64,000 bases of DNA from Synchiropus splendidus (Eukaryota; Chordata; Actinopteri; Syngnathiformes; Callionymidae): NCBI RefSeq assembly GCF_027744825.2, contig NC_071342.1:11799501-11863500 (forward strand), read 5' to 3'. Made by a program: the position numbers and the translations under genes. Under the pieces are notes generated by a model. It ran no database searches and was not told where the DNA came from. It saw only the letters and a program-made list of their open reading frames with translations. This document shows, piece after piece, positions 35,501 to 46,810 of this stretch (its first letter is position 1; every line of letters starts with the position of its first letter).

Positions 35501-37581
35501 AATCTGGCTGATATACCACAGAGACAGTGTCTTAGGTCACTCAGTGGCATTTCAAAAGTGGATGGTGCCATCTGAGCAGAAAGATCAGCAGGTTCCTGAA
35601 GGCCTGCAGAGACTCGCAGGTCCAGGCCATCACACTGGGGCGTTCCGGGAGCTCAGCCATGCATGACGTGCCACGCTCCCCGGGCACCTCCTAAACTTTT
35701 TGAAGCAAAGGGTAAAGACTGGGGAGTGACGGACAGATGTTGCGGCGAAATATCATCAAATGTCAGTCATGGTAAACATGACCCGAACAGTCACTCGCTG
35801 CAAACCACTGTTATTTACAACCCTAACCCGCTGCCCTGCTGCAAAGCAAATGTGCTGTACCTGGTCATGTTTTTGGTCTTTTACAGTTCAGTTTCGACTT
35901 GTTCTAACTTGTTTTGCTTACTACTGCAGAATCTCAACCTGCAAGGTCAGCAGAGCTACGAATGGCATTGTCTTCATTGCAGTAACTCAAACCACACAAA
36001 TACGTGATGCAGAAGTCACTTTTAGTTTGACAATAGTTAATTGGTGTAATCGCTGAAGATATTTTGCGAGGAAATTAGGTCAGAAGGTCCCAATTATGTT
36101 GATGGTCTAGTGAGATGGAAATATTCACAGCCATCTATCGGTGGTTCACACGCATGGTGAGCATACTGAATCCTTCTTAAGCATTAGTGAAGTATTTGAC
36201 AAGCCAGGTTTTACTTAAACTTGATCAGCCTTTGGTCTCATCTTCAGTCCGTACCCAGGGTTAGGGAGAAGGAGGGGAGGGTGCTAACGTGAGAGGAAAC
36301 TGCAAAACAACACAAGATTTGACTTGTTCATGGCTCATATTTGTCTAAGGTCCGGACTGAGAAACACACCTATGTTGGTGAACTGATGTCTGGTTTCACA
36401 GGAAAACCGGAAAACCTGAAAATGTCTGGTTTAACAGGAAAAGGACTGAAAGAAATGAGACCAACTTAATCCCAAAGCAACGATACTTGTTTTGGTCGCA
36501 TGAAAGTTTGTATCAGGCTGTAATGAAAACGATGGAGCCAATGACAAACTCCCAGTCTTTACAAGTATCACCTTGACACATTAGAAAACGTCAAGTTTAC
36601 AAAGGACTGAATATGATATACACCAACACCATCCATGAGCTAGTGTGAACCAATCTCCAGAACCAATTGGTGATTATATTAGATGAGAATAGATTCGGTT
36701 AGATGGCCTTTATTATATACTGTAATAATAAGTAATTACATTGTACTTATTATGCACCCTCAGTAACCATTCCACTGTCCATTATAGTCAGGCTTAACAA
36801 GGCATTTATCTGTACTTCATCATAAATTGCAGGGCAATATGTTGCATAATAATACACAGATGAATACATAATGTATTTATTGTAATAATATTGTATGTAT
36901 ATGTTCCCTAATCTAAGTCTGGTGTTTATGATCGTAGCCAATTAACTTGAGTTGACTGACACGTGACTGGCCTCAGGCATCGACGCTAAGTGGGGTGGGT
37001 CGGTTCAAAAAAACGGATGAGACCTCGCACCTCCCGAGATTACGGTCTTCCTGGCCGGTTTCAATGGAAGCCGGTGGAAGACCATTCAAGCCGAAAAGTA
37101 GCTCCAAGGCAGCAGCTGTATCCGCAGGCGTCACCAGCCTGAAACACAATCCGTCTGACCTGCCCCTTTCCCGGGTTTGGAGACTCGGCGTGTCCCGCTA
37201 TTGTGGAGCAAACTGCAGTCAACTGTTAGAAAACCTTCACATGCAGTTAAACAATGCGCGGTGTAACGGTACGTGTGTGTTGGTCGTCTGCTACATGAGT
37301 AGAGTTTTGAGTTTCAACCATTTGCTGACGTGATTTACTGCGACCACAACAAATGATGACGCGCCAGGAGATGGTCGCATGGCAGTGCGCAACGACGAGA
37401 AAGTAACAAAGCCGTAAATAATGCGGGACACTCACTTGTCCAGGACAAAGTAGAGGTCGAACGCTCCCTGACAGGACCTCTCCTCCTCCTCCTCCTCCAC
37501 TGGCCGCTCTCCTTTCACCGACACTCCGAGAATGAAAATCCACAGCAGAACCAAAGCGAGAAGAGTTTGTGTCCCCGCCAT
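17105..37581 (-). CDS. antxr1: Anthrax toxin receptor 1-like (TEM8-type) cell adhesion protein
   Basis: Type I membrane receptor for collagens and other matrix ligands. Coding exons in gene order: 37581-37436, 34195-34124, 34040-33969, 33274-33193, 33086-33056, 32969-32896, 32270-32202, 32126-32046, 31965-31905, 25152-25054, 24942-24873, 23218-23140, 22921-22826, 22737-22699, 22426-22328, 21603-21439, 21379-21299, 17377-17105 (562 aa; human ANTXR1 about 564). Residues 1-24 form a signal peptide. A von Willebrand A domain (about 38-220) keeps the metal-site residues DKSGS (48-52), Thr116 and Asp144. An immunoglobulin-like domain follows, then a transmembrane helix at about 315-340 ending in WWFWPLCC. 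The cytoplasmic tail has [21 protein letters not shown] and a proline-rich end. Sequence and tail are ANTXR1-like rather than ANTXR2-like, but the PRDM8/GDF10 neighbours match the human ANTXRL locus, so teleost antxr1c/d or antxrl are possible names. The second Met of a longer frame is used because it opens the signal peptide in a good Kozak context. Confidence 0.93.
17378..21298 (-). other. antxr1 last intron (3.9 kb)
   Basis: Intronic sequence with CA/GT microsatellites (17831-17852, 19282-19307) and no coding exon I can recognise on either strand. The moderately GC-rich part at 17.6-18.3 kb and the rest look like ordinary intron. Confidence 0.6.
19282..19307. repeat. (GT)n microsatellite
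   Basis: About 11 TG units passing into GCGCGC. A shorter (CA)8 tract lies at 17831-17852 in the same intron. Confidence 0.9.
23008..23013 (-). other. Candidate 6-nt microexon of antxr1
   Basis: On the minus strand a long pyrimidine-rich tract ends in AG, followed by GAGGCC and a strong GTGAGTAC donor. A 6-nt exon here would add Glu-Ala between the last extracellular Cys (exon ending 23140) and FDGT at the start of the transmembrane exon (22921), without changing frame. Using the AG two bases earlier would give 8 nt and break the frame. It is a prediction from splice signals only. Confidence 0.35.
25232..26076. mobile_element. Decayed hAT-like DNA transposon relic with internal Tc1/mariner-like terminus
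   Basis: The left end TAGGGCTGCAATGATTAG resembles widespread fish hAT termini. The right end, read on the minus strand as GGGTTGAAACAATTA, is a degenerate match. Inside, at about 25722-25752, is CAGGGGTTGGACAAAATCAT followed by GGAAACACCTT, which resembles a fish Tc1/mariner end. I could not find its partner. No transposase frame is intact. The boundary at 26076 is approximate. Confidence 0.45.
26466..26500. repeat. (GT)n microsatellite
   Basis: About 17 uninterrupted TG units in antxr1 intron 9. Confidence 0.95.
29496..29520. repeat. (GT)n microsatellite
   Basis: About 12 TG units in antxr1 intron 9. Confidence 0.95.
30085..31038. mobile_element. Non-autonomous hAT-like DNA transposon (954 bp)
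   Basis: The terminal inverted repeats are TAGGGAGGGGCG at the left and, read on the minus strand, TAGGGATGGGCG at the right (11 of 12 match). Flanking 8-bp direct repeats TTAAAAAT (30077-30084) and CTAAAAAT (31039-31046) differ at one base and fit the 8-bp target-site duplication of hAT transposons. Subterminal ATCACGATAAAT and the mirrored TTTATCGTGAG are also typical of fish elements of this kind. There is no transposase frame; the longest frames are below 80 codons. The element is therefore an internally deleted or MITE-type copy needing a partner enzyme. Confidence 0.75.
34196..37435 (-). other. antxr1 intron 1 (3.2 kb)
   Basis: This intron separates the signal-peptide exon from the rest of the A domain. 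It has a (GT)n tract at 34749-34769 and a local direct repeat of GTCTGGTTT...ACAGGAAAA near 36389 and 36424. I find no coding or RNA gene. Confidence 0.6.
34749..34769. repeat. (GT)n microsatellite
   Basis: About 10 TG units in antxr1 intron 1. Confidence 0.9.
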
Positions 37582-40207
37582 CTTCCGCGCTGTTGTTGCC
37601 TGGAAAGTGGAGAAAATCTTCACATTTTCACGCCAGGATTTTCCTTCTCAAAAGACTGTTTTGCGTCCTCGGTGTTCTCGACAGTCCAGCCCAGCAGAGA
37701 TCTGGATCAGTTAGAGCCGGCCTCTCCACAAGAAGGGGGGAGAAAAAAACAACGGAGGCAGGATGGGGAGAAGGAGCGACACCCGAGGAGAGACGCAAAA
37801 CTCCACTTTCCACCCGCAGTGCCATATTTAAACATCCAAAGGGACTAAAAAGTGACGCAAGTCGGCTTATCATTACATTGATTCATTCAACTTAAAAATA
37901 TTTTTAATTCCATTAATTTCAATATGTTGTTTTATGGACATGTTTCCATCCGCCGGAATGAATGTAAATACATACATTTAAATTAGATTGATTTATTCGC
38001 CACACTTTTTCCCTCATAACCACTTTAAAGACAAAGCAACAACACAAGCAAGACAGAAAAATAAACTAAAAAAAATAAAATAATGAAGTGAATATTCGTT
38101 CTTTATATATTATTCACCCACCTGCTCATTCAAGGTGTGGTTGAGGGGATAGCTCTCCAAGAAAAGCCTTCCCTCTCCCTATAGGGACCTCCTCTGCCCC
38201 TAGAGGGGTGACGTGCAGGTATTCTCAGGACAGCCTCTTCAGCCTCACCTGGATCTGACCTGGTACCTCCTCCTATTCTGACCGTCAAACAGTGTTTCAT
38301 TGCATTGGACAAACACAACAGCCATGTTGCCTAAATGGCATTGGCATATACTATACACAGTACAATATTATGGGCAACTGAAAACATGGTTCAGGGATAA
38401 TTTACTTAGGTTGTATGTACTTTCTGGAGTAGATAAAGCGTGTTGAAGACTGGCCTATTTAAATCAGACACTAGGTGTTTCCATGGTCTGCAACATGGAG
38501 GGACTGGAGAGACACAACCCAAGAAATGGGACCAAGGACAGCACTTCTGCAGGATTCTTCTGCTTAACTCACAAACTACAATGATTGCTGAACAATATCA
38601 GTGTTCTGTAACAAGTTAACTACGTCAAACATTCCTCATATAAAGCAGTCATGAATCTTGCTATGTGCATTTTACTTTATAACAAACACTCTCTTGATAA
38701 ATGGCTTTGTCCATGTTTAGCATGTGTAAACAGGCTTTGCACGCATTTCAGTGCACAGAGCCGGTTAGTATTTCTGTCCGTGGCTTAGTAAGCAAGCAAG
38801 AGACTTTTATTCCTTCAACTATTATATATTTATTATAAACTATTCTGAATTTAAAAAGCTGCCAATACATTTCCAGAGTGCGCTAAATACACATTGTAAC
38901 ATTGATTATCTTTAGTGTGCATTTTGCCGTCCAAAGAAAAAAAAAAAATCCGTTCTTGTTCACTCTGTTGATTTTGACAAGAAATCATGGATAGCATCCA
39001 GCAGAATCTTTACCAGAGCAAAGGCTTTGATGCAGAATAATGAATTAAATGCTCATTAGACAAATACATGGCTCTCTGAATAATGCATTTGCCCACAGGC
39101 GGACCACCCTGCTGTGCTGTATTTTGTTTAAATAGACCCAGACAGGTTTCATTTTCCAACTGCTTCAAAGTGAATGGGCTTTATTAAGGGTTGTGCATGC
39201 AATGTGCAATCTGTGCTTAAGTCAATGGAGTTTCTCACATAATGGAGACATTGAAAGATCTTTAGGCAGATAAACAAGCAAATGGACTATTGTCTGTATA
39301 CATCTGTTTAAGATACAAAATGCATTAAAATAGCTGTTTGTTTTTTTTAGATTTGCAAATCAAATACCGTTTAATATTGCTTTCAAATGGTCACCCAATA
39401 TTTTGAACTGCCAACATCATGGTCCCTTTAAGTATTTCAGCAAGATATCTTTGTGGAACTCATTCAGATTGTTAAGATGTTGAGGAGACAAGATGAATAC
39501 ACAGCTCTCGCGGCGTTCAGGGGAAGCAGGGTGATGATGGATAATCAGCCACATTATTGGCCAACGCGGGACTCTATTGGATGCCTGAGTGCGCATGTGT
39601 TTAGATGAATGTGCGTCGCTTCAGTGCGCACAGCAGACAGGAGATAAAGTGGGAGTGGGAGGTGTTGGGGGAATACAGAAGACAGAGACGCTCACACGGA
39701 CAACTTGCTCGTCCTGCGGCCACTGAGGAGCGACAGAAGCATCGTTGGAGAAGCTGCAGCCGCAGCACTCATGACCAGCAGGTGAGTGAGGCTGCGCAGA
39801 GTCAAAAAGATTGTTTTGTTTCTTTCCCAATTGTGGATTTATTTGAGTTTCCGCGGGGAGGTTAAGCGATTGATGCGTGTCAGTTCAGAGACGACACGCT
39901 TAATATCGCGCAAAAATAACGCCAGGTTTCGCGTGCATCATCAGGCAGTTGCAACGAGCAGATGGGGAGACAAAAGGAGAAACCGAGTGAGAAAATGAGA
40001 CAAAAGGACGTTAGAAGTGATCACTGCCAGCCTCAGCACCGTCTGCTAGAGCAGCTCGGAATCGTGATTCTAATTCTTCTGGTTGATACTTTTCATTTGA
40101 AGCCTCTTCGATCGTGTGCGATCCAAAACGCTCGATTGGTGATGGAGTAAACAAGACATCTGACGCGTGAGATGACTCTGGATTATGTTTGATCTCACAG
40201 TTTAGCG
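37582..40207. other. Divergent antxr1 / prdm8b-like intergenic region
   Basis: This 2.6-kb interval between two outward-facing genes must hold both promoters. GC-richer DNA next to the antxr1 start (37.58-37.85 kb) is probably its 5' UTR and promoter. A complex, repeat-free block at 38.95-39.25 kb could be a regulatory element. CCAAT-type boxes (ATTGG) occur near 39557 and 39574, just ahead of a probable 5' UTR exon of the PRDM gene that ends at 39781. Confidence 0.5.
39600..39781 (+). other. Probable 5' UTR exon of the PRDM8-family gene
   Basis: A strong donor, CAG followed by GTGAGTGAG, begins at 39782. The matching acceptor TCTCACAG ends at 40200, seven bases before the start codon. The upstream boundary of the exon is a guess. 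Splicing these sites brings an ATG at 39771 into frame with the main start, adding six residues (MTSSLA). Confidence 0.5.
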
Positions 40208-42202
40208 ATGGATCACGCCTTCCTGCCTCGGTCCATTTGGACCGGTGACAGCAAATCCCTGCAGCAGCCCGTGGATCTGTTCACCAGCGTGGTGGTGACG
40301 CGCAGCATCCCCGCGGGCACCTGCTTCGGTCCCTGTCTCCTCCAGCACACTTTCTACGACACCATCGCCTTCATCGCCCAGAAATCCACCGACAAGAGGA
40401 TGAAATCTTACGTGTTTAGGGTAAGCTACTGAGCAATATTGGTACTATATAATAATTTGGTACAATATGAATACATTATCAGCACATTATTTACTACAAT
40501 TATAGGCGTACTGCTTTCATTAAAACTGGCAAATTCAATGCGATTATTTTACTGGCAAGTTTTTGTTAATAATAACAATAATAATATAATAATGAATTGA
40601 AGGTATATAAAAACACAATATAAAAAATACGAAACATTAGATTATAAACATTAGAAATAATACAATCATTGTAAAATAATGAATTGTTTTTTTTGCATTT
40701 GTTTCTAAGAAAGGTCCTTCTAATATACTACACAATTTAACCAGTGAAAACTTTTTTCCCCCCCTTACAATTATAAAAAAATCCCAAAATCAATTTCTTC
40801 CTTTTTCCCCCCAACAATGCTCTTAATCTATATGCGATCGGATTCCTGACCTACTTTGTCGTGGATCACAGGTGGACCCTGAGGCTATGCGTAATTCTGC
40901 GCTGGTTCTGTCGTGGTTGCGGTTGGTTCAGGCTGCGCGCAACGCAGAGGAGCAGAACACCGAAGCCTTTCTGAAAGCGGGTCAGTTGTACGTCCGGACC
41001 ACTCGGGACATCCAGGAGGAAGAAGAGCTGCTAGTGTGGTACGACCAGGAGCTCTCCCACCTGCTGGGCTTCACTGACGTCACCACCAGAAGGTCCAGTG
41101 AAGGTGCGAAGCCACTGTTTACTTCAGATATTTATTGTTCAGTATTATATTGACTTGTGTTTCATGTCCTGCAGAGTACACATGTGGACGATGCAACCAG
41201 GTCTTCCAGAACGAGTTCCCCTTCTTGACCCACTGCCGCTTCCTCTGCACCCAAATCAACACCTGGAGTCGCGATGCGTACGAGCGCAAACATATGGAGA
41301 TAAAAAGAGAGCATCGAGTGACTGACTTCCACAACATCGCCAGAGATTTGGAGCATAGAAAACCCAGTGAGGATCCGGAGATGCCTCCACTGAAGAGGAA
41401 ACTTGAAGAAAGCCCACATCTGAAATCGCGTAAGAACGTTCTGCTGGAAAAAACCAACATCTCTTACGGGGACAATATCACGCAGCAGGTCCGAGCGCAA
41501 GACAGCGGCGTTGGTCTCGAACTGGACTCTACGTGTAAGCAGAAAGGCGAGAAGATAAAGACGGATCACCTGGGATGTAAAAACGACGCAGCTCGGGAAA
41601 GCAAAGATGCGCATGCTGAGCTCGGGGAGAGCTCCGGGGTGCACGCCAGCGGAAGCAGTGCCTTCTCCTTGGTCCTGTCCGGTCAGGGGGAGCAGAAAAG
41701 CGCTTTTTGTAAACCCAGTAAAAAGACTTCTCTCTGTGGCGGACCAGTGCGTCTCAGCAGCGTGACATCTGCGTCCTCTAGCGGTCAAGATGATATGAGC
41801 GACACCTTCCCTCCAAGAAGCGTGTCGGGATACATGTCGCCAAGTATCTTGAACCCAGACTTACACGCGGTTCCACCCGCTGTCACGGTGAATGGCGCCT
41901 TCCATTACGCGCCGGAGCACTGGTCCAGAACCGCCCCGGTTCAGACCAACTCGGCCCTCACCATCCTCCCGCCTACCTTCACCTCATTCGGGGTCTCGGT
42001 CCAGAACTGGTGCGCCAAATGCAACCTCTCCTTCCGCATGACCTCTGACCTCGTCTTCCACATGCGCTCCCACCACAAGAAGGAGTTCGCGGCGGAGTCT
42101 CAGGTGAGAAGGAGGAGGGAAGAGAAACTCACCTGCCCGATATGCCACGAGTATTTCCGGGAGAGACACCACCTGTCCAGACACATGACCTCTCATAACT
42201 GA
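40208..42202 (+). CDS. prdm8b: PR domain zinc finger protein 8-like (PRDM8 family, probably prdm8b)
   Basis: Coding exons 40208-40420, 40872-41103 and 41175-42202 give 490 aa. The PR/SET-related domain covers about residues 15-135 (IWTGDSKSLQQPVDLF, FGPCLLQHT, IAFIAQKSTDKR, ELLVWYDQEL). A C2HC-type finger (YTCGRCNQVFQNEF) follows. The long variable middle has the TDFHNIARDLEHRK motif known from PRDM8. Two C-terminal C2H2 fingers are NWCAKCNLSFRMTSDLVFHM and LTCPICHEYFRERHHLSRHM, ending in TSHN. PRDM8 is a nuclear transcriptional repressor and putative histone methyltransferase in neural development. The gdf10 neighbour matches the human ZNF488 locus, so prdm8b is the likelier teleost copy; ZNF488 has lost the PR domain that is intact here. 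The start is chosen because MDHAFLPRSIW aligns with the family N-terminus and the Kozak context is strong. Confidence 0.92.
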
Positions 42203-45200
42203 GGCCTCAAGGACAAAGACTGTATTTATTCGCGGCCATATTTAACACATTGGATGAATGTCGGTAGAGATCAGTGTGTCCACTAGATAGCGACAGAGTC
42301 ACGCAGCAGTTTGTCCTTCAATTGACGTTTGGTTTGTGCCTTATGGACCTTAAGAGTGGAGTTGGACAGCTCACGATTGTCTCTAATATATGGAAGAAAT
42401 CTGCCATTTTATCTGCTCCGAACCGATGTGTGCTATATGGATTGAGTTTGTTTGCACATTTTAAAGTCCAAAATGAAGCAAATGTGTTTTGTGTTTTTAT
42501 TCATGCTTTCTGCTTGGGATTGTTTGAGTTCTCTCATTTATTAGTGTGAACTTGAAGCTCAACTTTATTGCTGATAAAGTGTATTATTTTAATCAGTTTT
42601 GGTTAAATTTCCAACAAAAGATTTGTGGAGATACTGTGAGGAGCCACTGAAAACCAAAGAAGCGCAGGCAATACTTGAAAAAGACTGAACACTGATGGGT
42701 AGTGTAAACACCACACAGCAAAGCTAGTTTTCTGAGGGCGCATAATCTGGTGCTGAAGTGAAAACGCCTCTTTAATCCTCGACAACGTCCACTTTTTTTA
42801 AATTTACATTTGTATTTAAACATGAAGATGTGTTTTTGATGCTAAAACAATTTAAAAACATAGATTTTTAATGGCAAATATCGCAGTATTCAAATCAAAT
42901 TTGGCACAAAAAGTGATCAGGGATTTTCCTTTTTCCTTTCAGGAAAGAGAAGCATTTGGTCAGGATTACACGAAATATTTGCTAACAGAGTTTTCATATC
43001 AGACCGGCCAGGGGTGCCAGATCCCTAGTTTAAAAAGCTCAGTGGTTATCGTTCATCTGCATACCATCACGAAGTCCACCCGAGCTGACTGCGGTGTGTT
43101 TGTGGTTTTGATTTTCGCACAGTTCAGGTCAGGCTGCGGACAGACAGGCATAAATAGCCGTCTCTGTGGCAGGTAAATGAGGCGAGGAGGGAGACTTTTT
43201 TTTAGTGTCTCAACTAATATAACAGAGTTTTAATGAGGAAAACAGACTTCATTGTTCTGGTGTCTTTCAAAGAGCTTAAGAAACTGGCTGCTTTCATGTC
43301 GTAGCACTACGTGAAATATCTTGAGTAAATATGGCTAAGAACGTAGCCTTTCCGACAGCCTACTTGGACTCCTTATGGGAAGGTCATGTTGCACATAAAA
43401 GATGCTTTTGATGAACATAAAAATCCACAGTTTCACTGGAAATTTGTAAATGTAGATGTTTTTATAGCGTATTTTTATAATAATGATTTTCTTTCCGTGC
43501 TGTCAACGTGATTTAATGGGTGATCAAAAGTGCTTCCTTCTAATGAACGCGCTTATTATTCCACTTATTTCAGAACCCATGTGAGGAAAAAGTCATTTCA
43601 GCCCAGACACAGACTTCGTTGTCTAATAGTGGCTGTATTTCTTTCCTTTTATTGAACCGTCATCACGTGGAAAAACAAATATTGTCTTTGGTTTCTCGCT
43701 TACCTCCTTTCGTATTAGCTAATTGGCAGGTCGGAGCCTGATTCGGGAGCCGGAGGACTGTGGTTCTGTCGACCCGTATTGAGGATTGTTAGTGGTCTCC
43801 TGTGACTGTGATTGTGGTTGACACCGGTTTCACGCTGCGAGAGCAGAGAGTGTTGGTCCAAACCGTGAAAGAAATCAGTCAGGAAATTAGTTGGATGTGT
43901 CATCTGGATTAGGTCGTCCCACATTTCAACTGAAACTAAAGTAAACAGGTTGTATATAATAACTCCAATTGCTCTCATAATCACTTCTCAGCTGGAGCCT
44001 GGCTACGCTCGGACCATGACGGCCAGAGGTGGGCCCTTCATTTATTTATCCAGGGTGGCCGCAGAACACGCTGGCCCTGTTAAATTCCAAAAAATGTTTT
44101 AGTTTTACTGATTTTATTTTTCTAAAATGTCTGAGACGACATGAAAAATCTATATTAAAAACTGTTTTTTGAAGGAACAAAAGCAAATCATGTGACATTA
44201 AAATGCACATTTAAATATAAACACATTCTAATAAAATTCAATATTGAACTTATTACTGATCTTACCGGTACTCTTATGAGTCAAACATAATCTGAAACAC
44301 CTTTTCCAGAACTATGCACACATATCTATACAGCGGGTGCCCTAAATATTTGCGGGTTGGGTTGGCGTGTGTCTGTGCTACCTTTTGAATCTTGTCCCAT
44401 TAGAATCTACCATCATATTGGTTAGCGCACACTGATGCTCCACATTGAGCCTGAACACTTGCGAGATCTGGTTGTCTGTCACAAAGGTGCTTTAGCAAAT
44501 AAACTTCATTAAACTCAAAAATACATACATATCCAAGCATTTATTTTATAGATAATAGCATAGCATAAAATTGTTGACATAAACTACGGTATTGCAGCAT
44601 CGGGTATCATGATATTTAGTATTGAGTATCTGTATTTTCTTACACTCCTAGTGGAGGAATGAAAATATCACATATATCGTTCTCACAAAGTCTCATAAGT
44701 ACCTTTGTCAAAATGAGCAAAACGTTGAAAGAATGTCATCTGCAATTTCTATATGTATTTACAGCAAAAGTTTGAGGTATTTCTTATAACAACCATTTAA
44801 TGTCATTTCTTTTTTCAAATGAATTTAAGTCAGTCCGTGTAATGAGTGCTAAGGTGGTCGAGCAGGCTGTCAAAGGGTTAACCACCACCTCCCCTCTCAT
44901 GTCCTTGTTTACCACTGCCTCAGTAGATGAGGCCCTCTTCTCCTATTCCCAAATATCTCCATCTCTCCTAGTTCAGCATGTCCATCATATGGCCTCCCTC
45001 AGCTTGCCTTAAAACTGTCCCTCTGTTATATCTGATGGTCAATTTGTGTGACCAGAGCCACTTGTAACTCTGCTTCCTGTTGTTCACCATGAAATCCTAG
45101 AGTAAATCGTTGCATTTCTTTCACAAATTCTCCTCTGCAAGTCTGTTCAGCAAGAGGCGATGGTGCAAAAACAACATGATAGAGAGCTGAATAGAGAGTT

Positions 45201-46424
45201 GAGGAGTCTCTCCCCACTAGTGCTTACGAAACGTCTCTGACAGAAAATTACTGTCCGGGGAACCTTCAAAGCACTCTGTTGTTGCAAACAGATGTGGAAG
45301 CTCTGTGCCAACTTTTGAAGACTCTAGGCAAAGAAGCCACAGAATAATGGGTTAATAATCAAAAGGCAGCCTCGCTGTCAGTCCCTGTTTACAAACGCAC
45401 TGGTGTCGCCTCCTTCTTCCTGCCACAAAAAGTGACAAGAATCTGGGTTAAATGGTTGGGATTCTTCTTTTTGCCACCATCTGCAGAGAAACTAATAATG
45501 CAAGGAGAACATCCTGCACTTAGAAATGTTGTGCTTTTGAATGCGAGGAGGGCAGACGCAGGGAAGTGTTTTGAAGTTCAAGTGGCTGACGTCTTAATTG
45601 GTGTGTGCAGGCTTCCTCCTTCAACCATTAATCCAGAGCGGCTGCATCAGTGACATTATTTGCTGGACAAAAGACGCCCAAGCCTTTGGTGTGGGGTAAT
45701 AACAGGTCAAAGGGCTCCCGGGGAATGTTGGGTATCTTTGAGTGGATCCTTCCTGCATTTGTAGTCATTTCAAAGAACCAGTACCCTTTTAGCTTTGTTT
45801 GGACAAACAGAATCCCTCAAAGAATTTGACGCTGGCAAGAAACACATTCTTTAAATTACTTTTATTCTAGTTCATAGACGGCTACTTTTCCATAACTTAA
45901 ACAATACACATGTACAAATAATTGTCATCTAGTCATCATGAAAAAATACATTTCACATTCAAAATACTTAAAAACCTTCAACTTTTTTTGGAGTAAAATG
46001 AATTCATCCAGACAATATGGCCGGTCTATACAGCGAGAATATACAATAACATGTTCCAGGCAAAATGTAAATACAGCTGTACAGTGTAGAAAAATATGTC
46101 TCATAATCTCTTTTCATGTGAAAGTGTGGAAGCTGCCGAACATTTCATGATATCTTTCACGGAGCCTCTGGTCTTCTCCCGTGACAAAATTGCTAATGTA
46201 CAATTAGCTCCTTCACTTTATGTAGCAATAGAAACAATTTTATTCTTTTTTTCCTGCCTAAATGGCGACCATTTTTGACTTTTTTGCCTCTTCGATTAGA
46301 TGGCCTTTAGGCTTTTACAAACTTCGATGGACAGATTCTGTCAGAATTTGGATTTGACAATAACCATTTGTTTTCCTACTGAAAAAGCTCAGTGACTTAT
46401 TCTAATTTTTTTCTTTTTCTTTTT

Positions 46425-46441
46425 TATATATATATATATAT
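46425..46441. repeat. (TA)n microsatellite
   Basis: About eight TA units after a T-rich stretch. Confidence 0.85.
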
Positions 46442-46602
46442 TATGTCACTTAATTTTGCTCTCACCACTGGCACGTTCATATTTCCCTTTAATTCTCAGA
46501 CAACACAATTTTATGTGGGCAGACAACAACACTCATTCCTTGAACATTCTGGCCCACTTTCATGAAATAAATTGAAGGTAGGACCTGTGAGGCGACCACC
46601 TC

Positions 46603-46608
46603 TTTATT
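46603..46608 (-). terminator. Polyadenylation signal AATAAA for gdf10
   Basis: Canonical hexamer on the minus strand about 200 nt beyond the gdf10 stop codon, the closest good candidate. Confidence 0.5.
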
Positions 46609-46810
46609 AGCTTCCTTGAGCAGAGTCAGAGGCCGGATGATATTTCTCCCCAAGTTTGCAGCCAAAGACCAGATGACTGGTTTCTCTCACGACTGTTTCC
46701 TCTCAGTGAGAACAAAGTCCAAAGTGTCTTGCACGGAAAGCTTCTGTCTCCATCAGTTCTGTTTTCTGTCTCAGGCGTCGTGCTCTGTCCTCTGCCCCCG
46801 TGGCCAGCTC

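Larger units (their letters stand above)
42203..46810. other. prdm8b-like / gdf10 convergent intergenic region
   Basis: The two genes end towards each other across 4.6 kb. The first part is the PRDM 3' UTR. The rest is AT-rich, with a complex segment at about 43.7-44.0 kb of unknown nature and a (TA)n tract at 46425-46441. I checked for gdf2 and rbp3, which lie in the human block, and saw no exons of either. Confidence 0.5.

Noticed and set aside
17105..37581. ANTXR2 identity suggested by the neighbouring PRDM8- and BMP3-type genes
   Set aside because: The A-domain stretch SFIVFSTRG, the [10 protein letters not shown] segment and the proline-rich tail match ANTXR1; ANTXR2 ends shortly after RCINF.
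43715..43984. 89-codon minus-strand open frame between prdm8b and gdf10
   Set aside because: No recognisable protein, and no convincing splice or promoter context; possibly part of a non-coding element.
42203..46810. Expected fgf5, gdf2 or rbp3 exons between the PRDM gene and gdf10
   Set aside because: I looked for their diagnostic stretches on both strands and found none in this interval.
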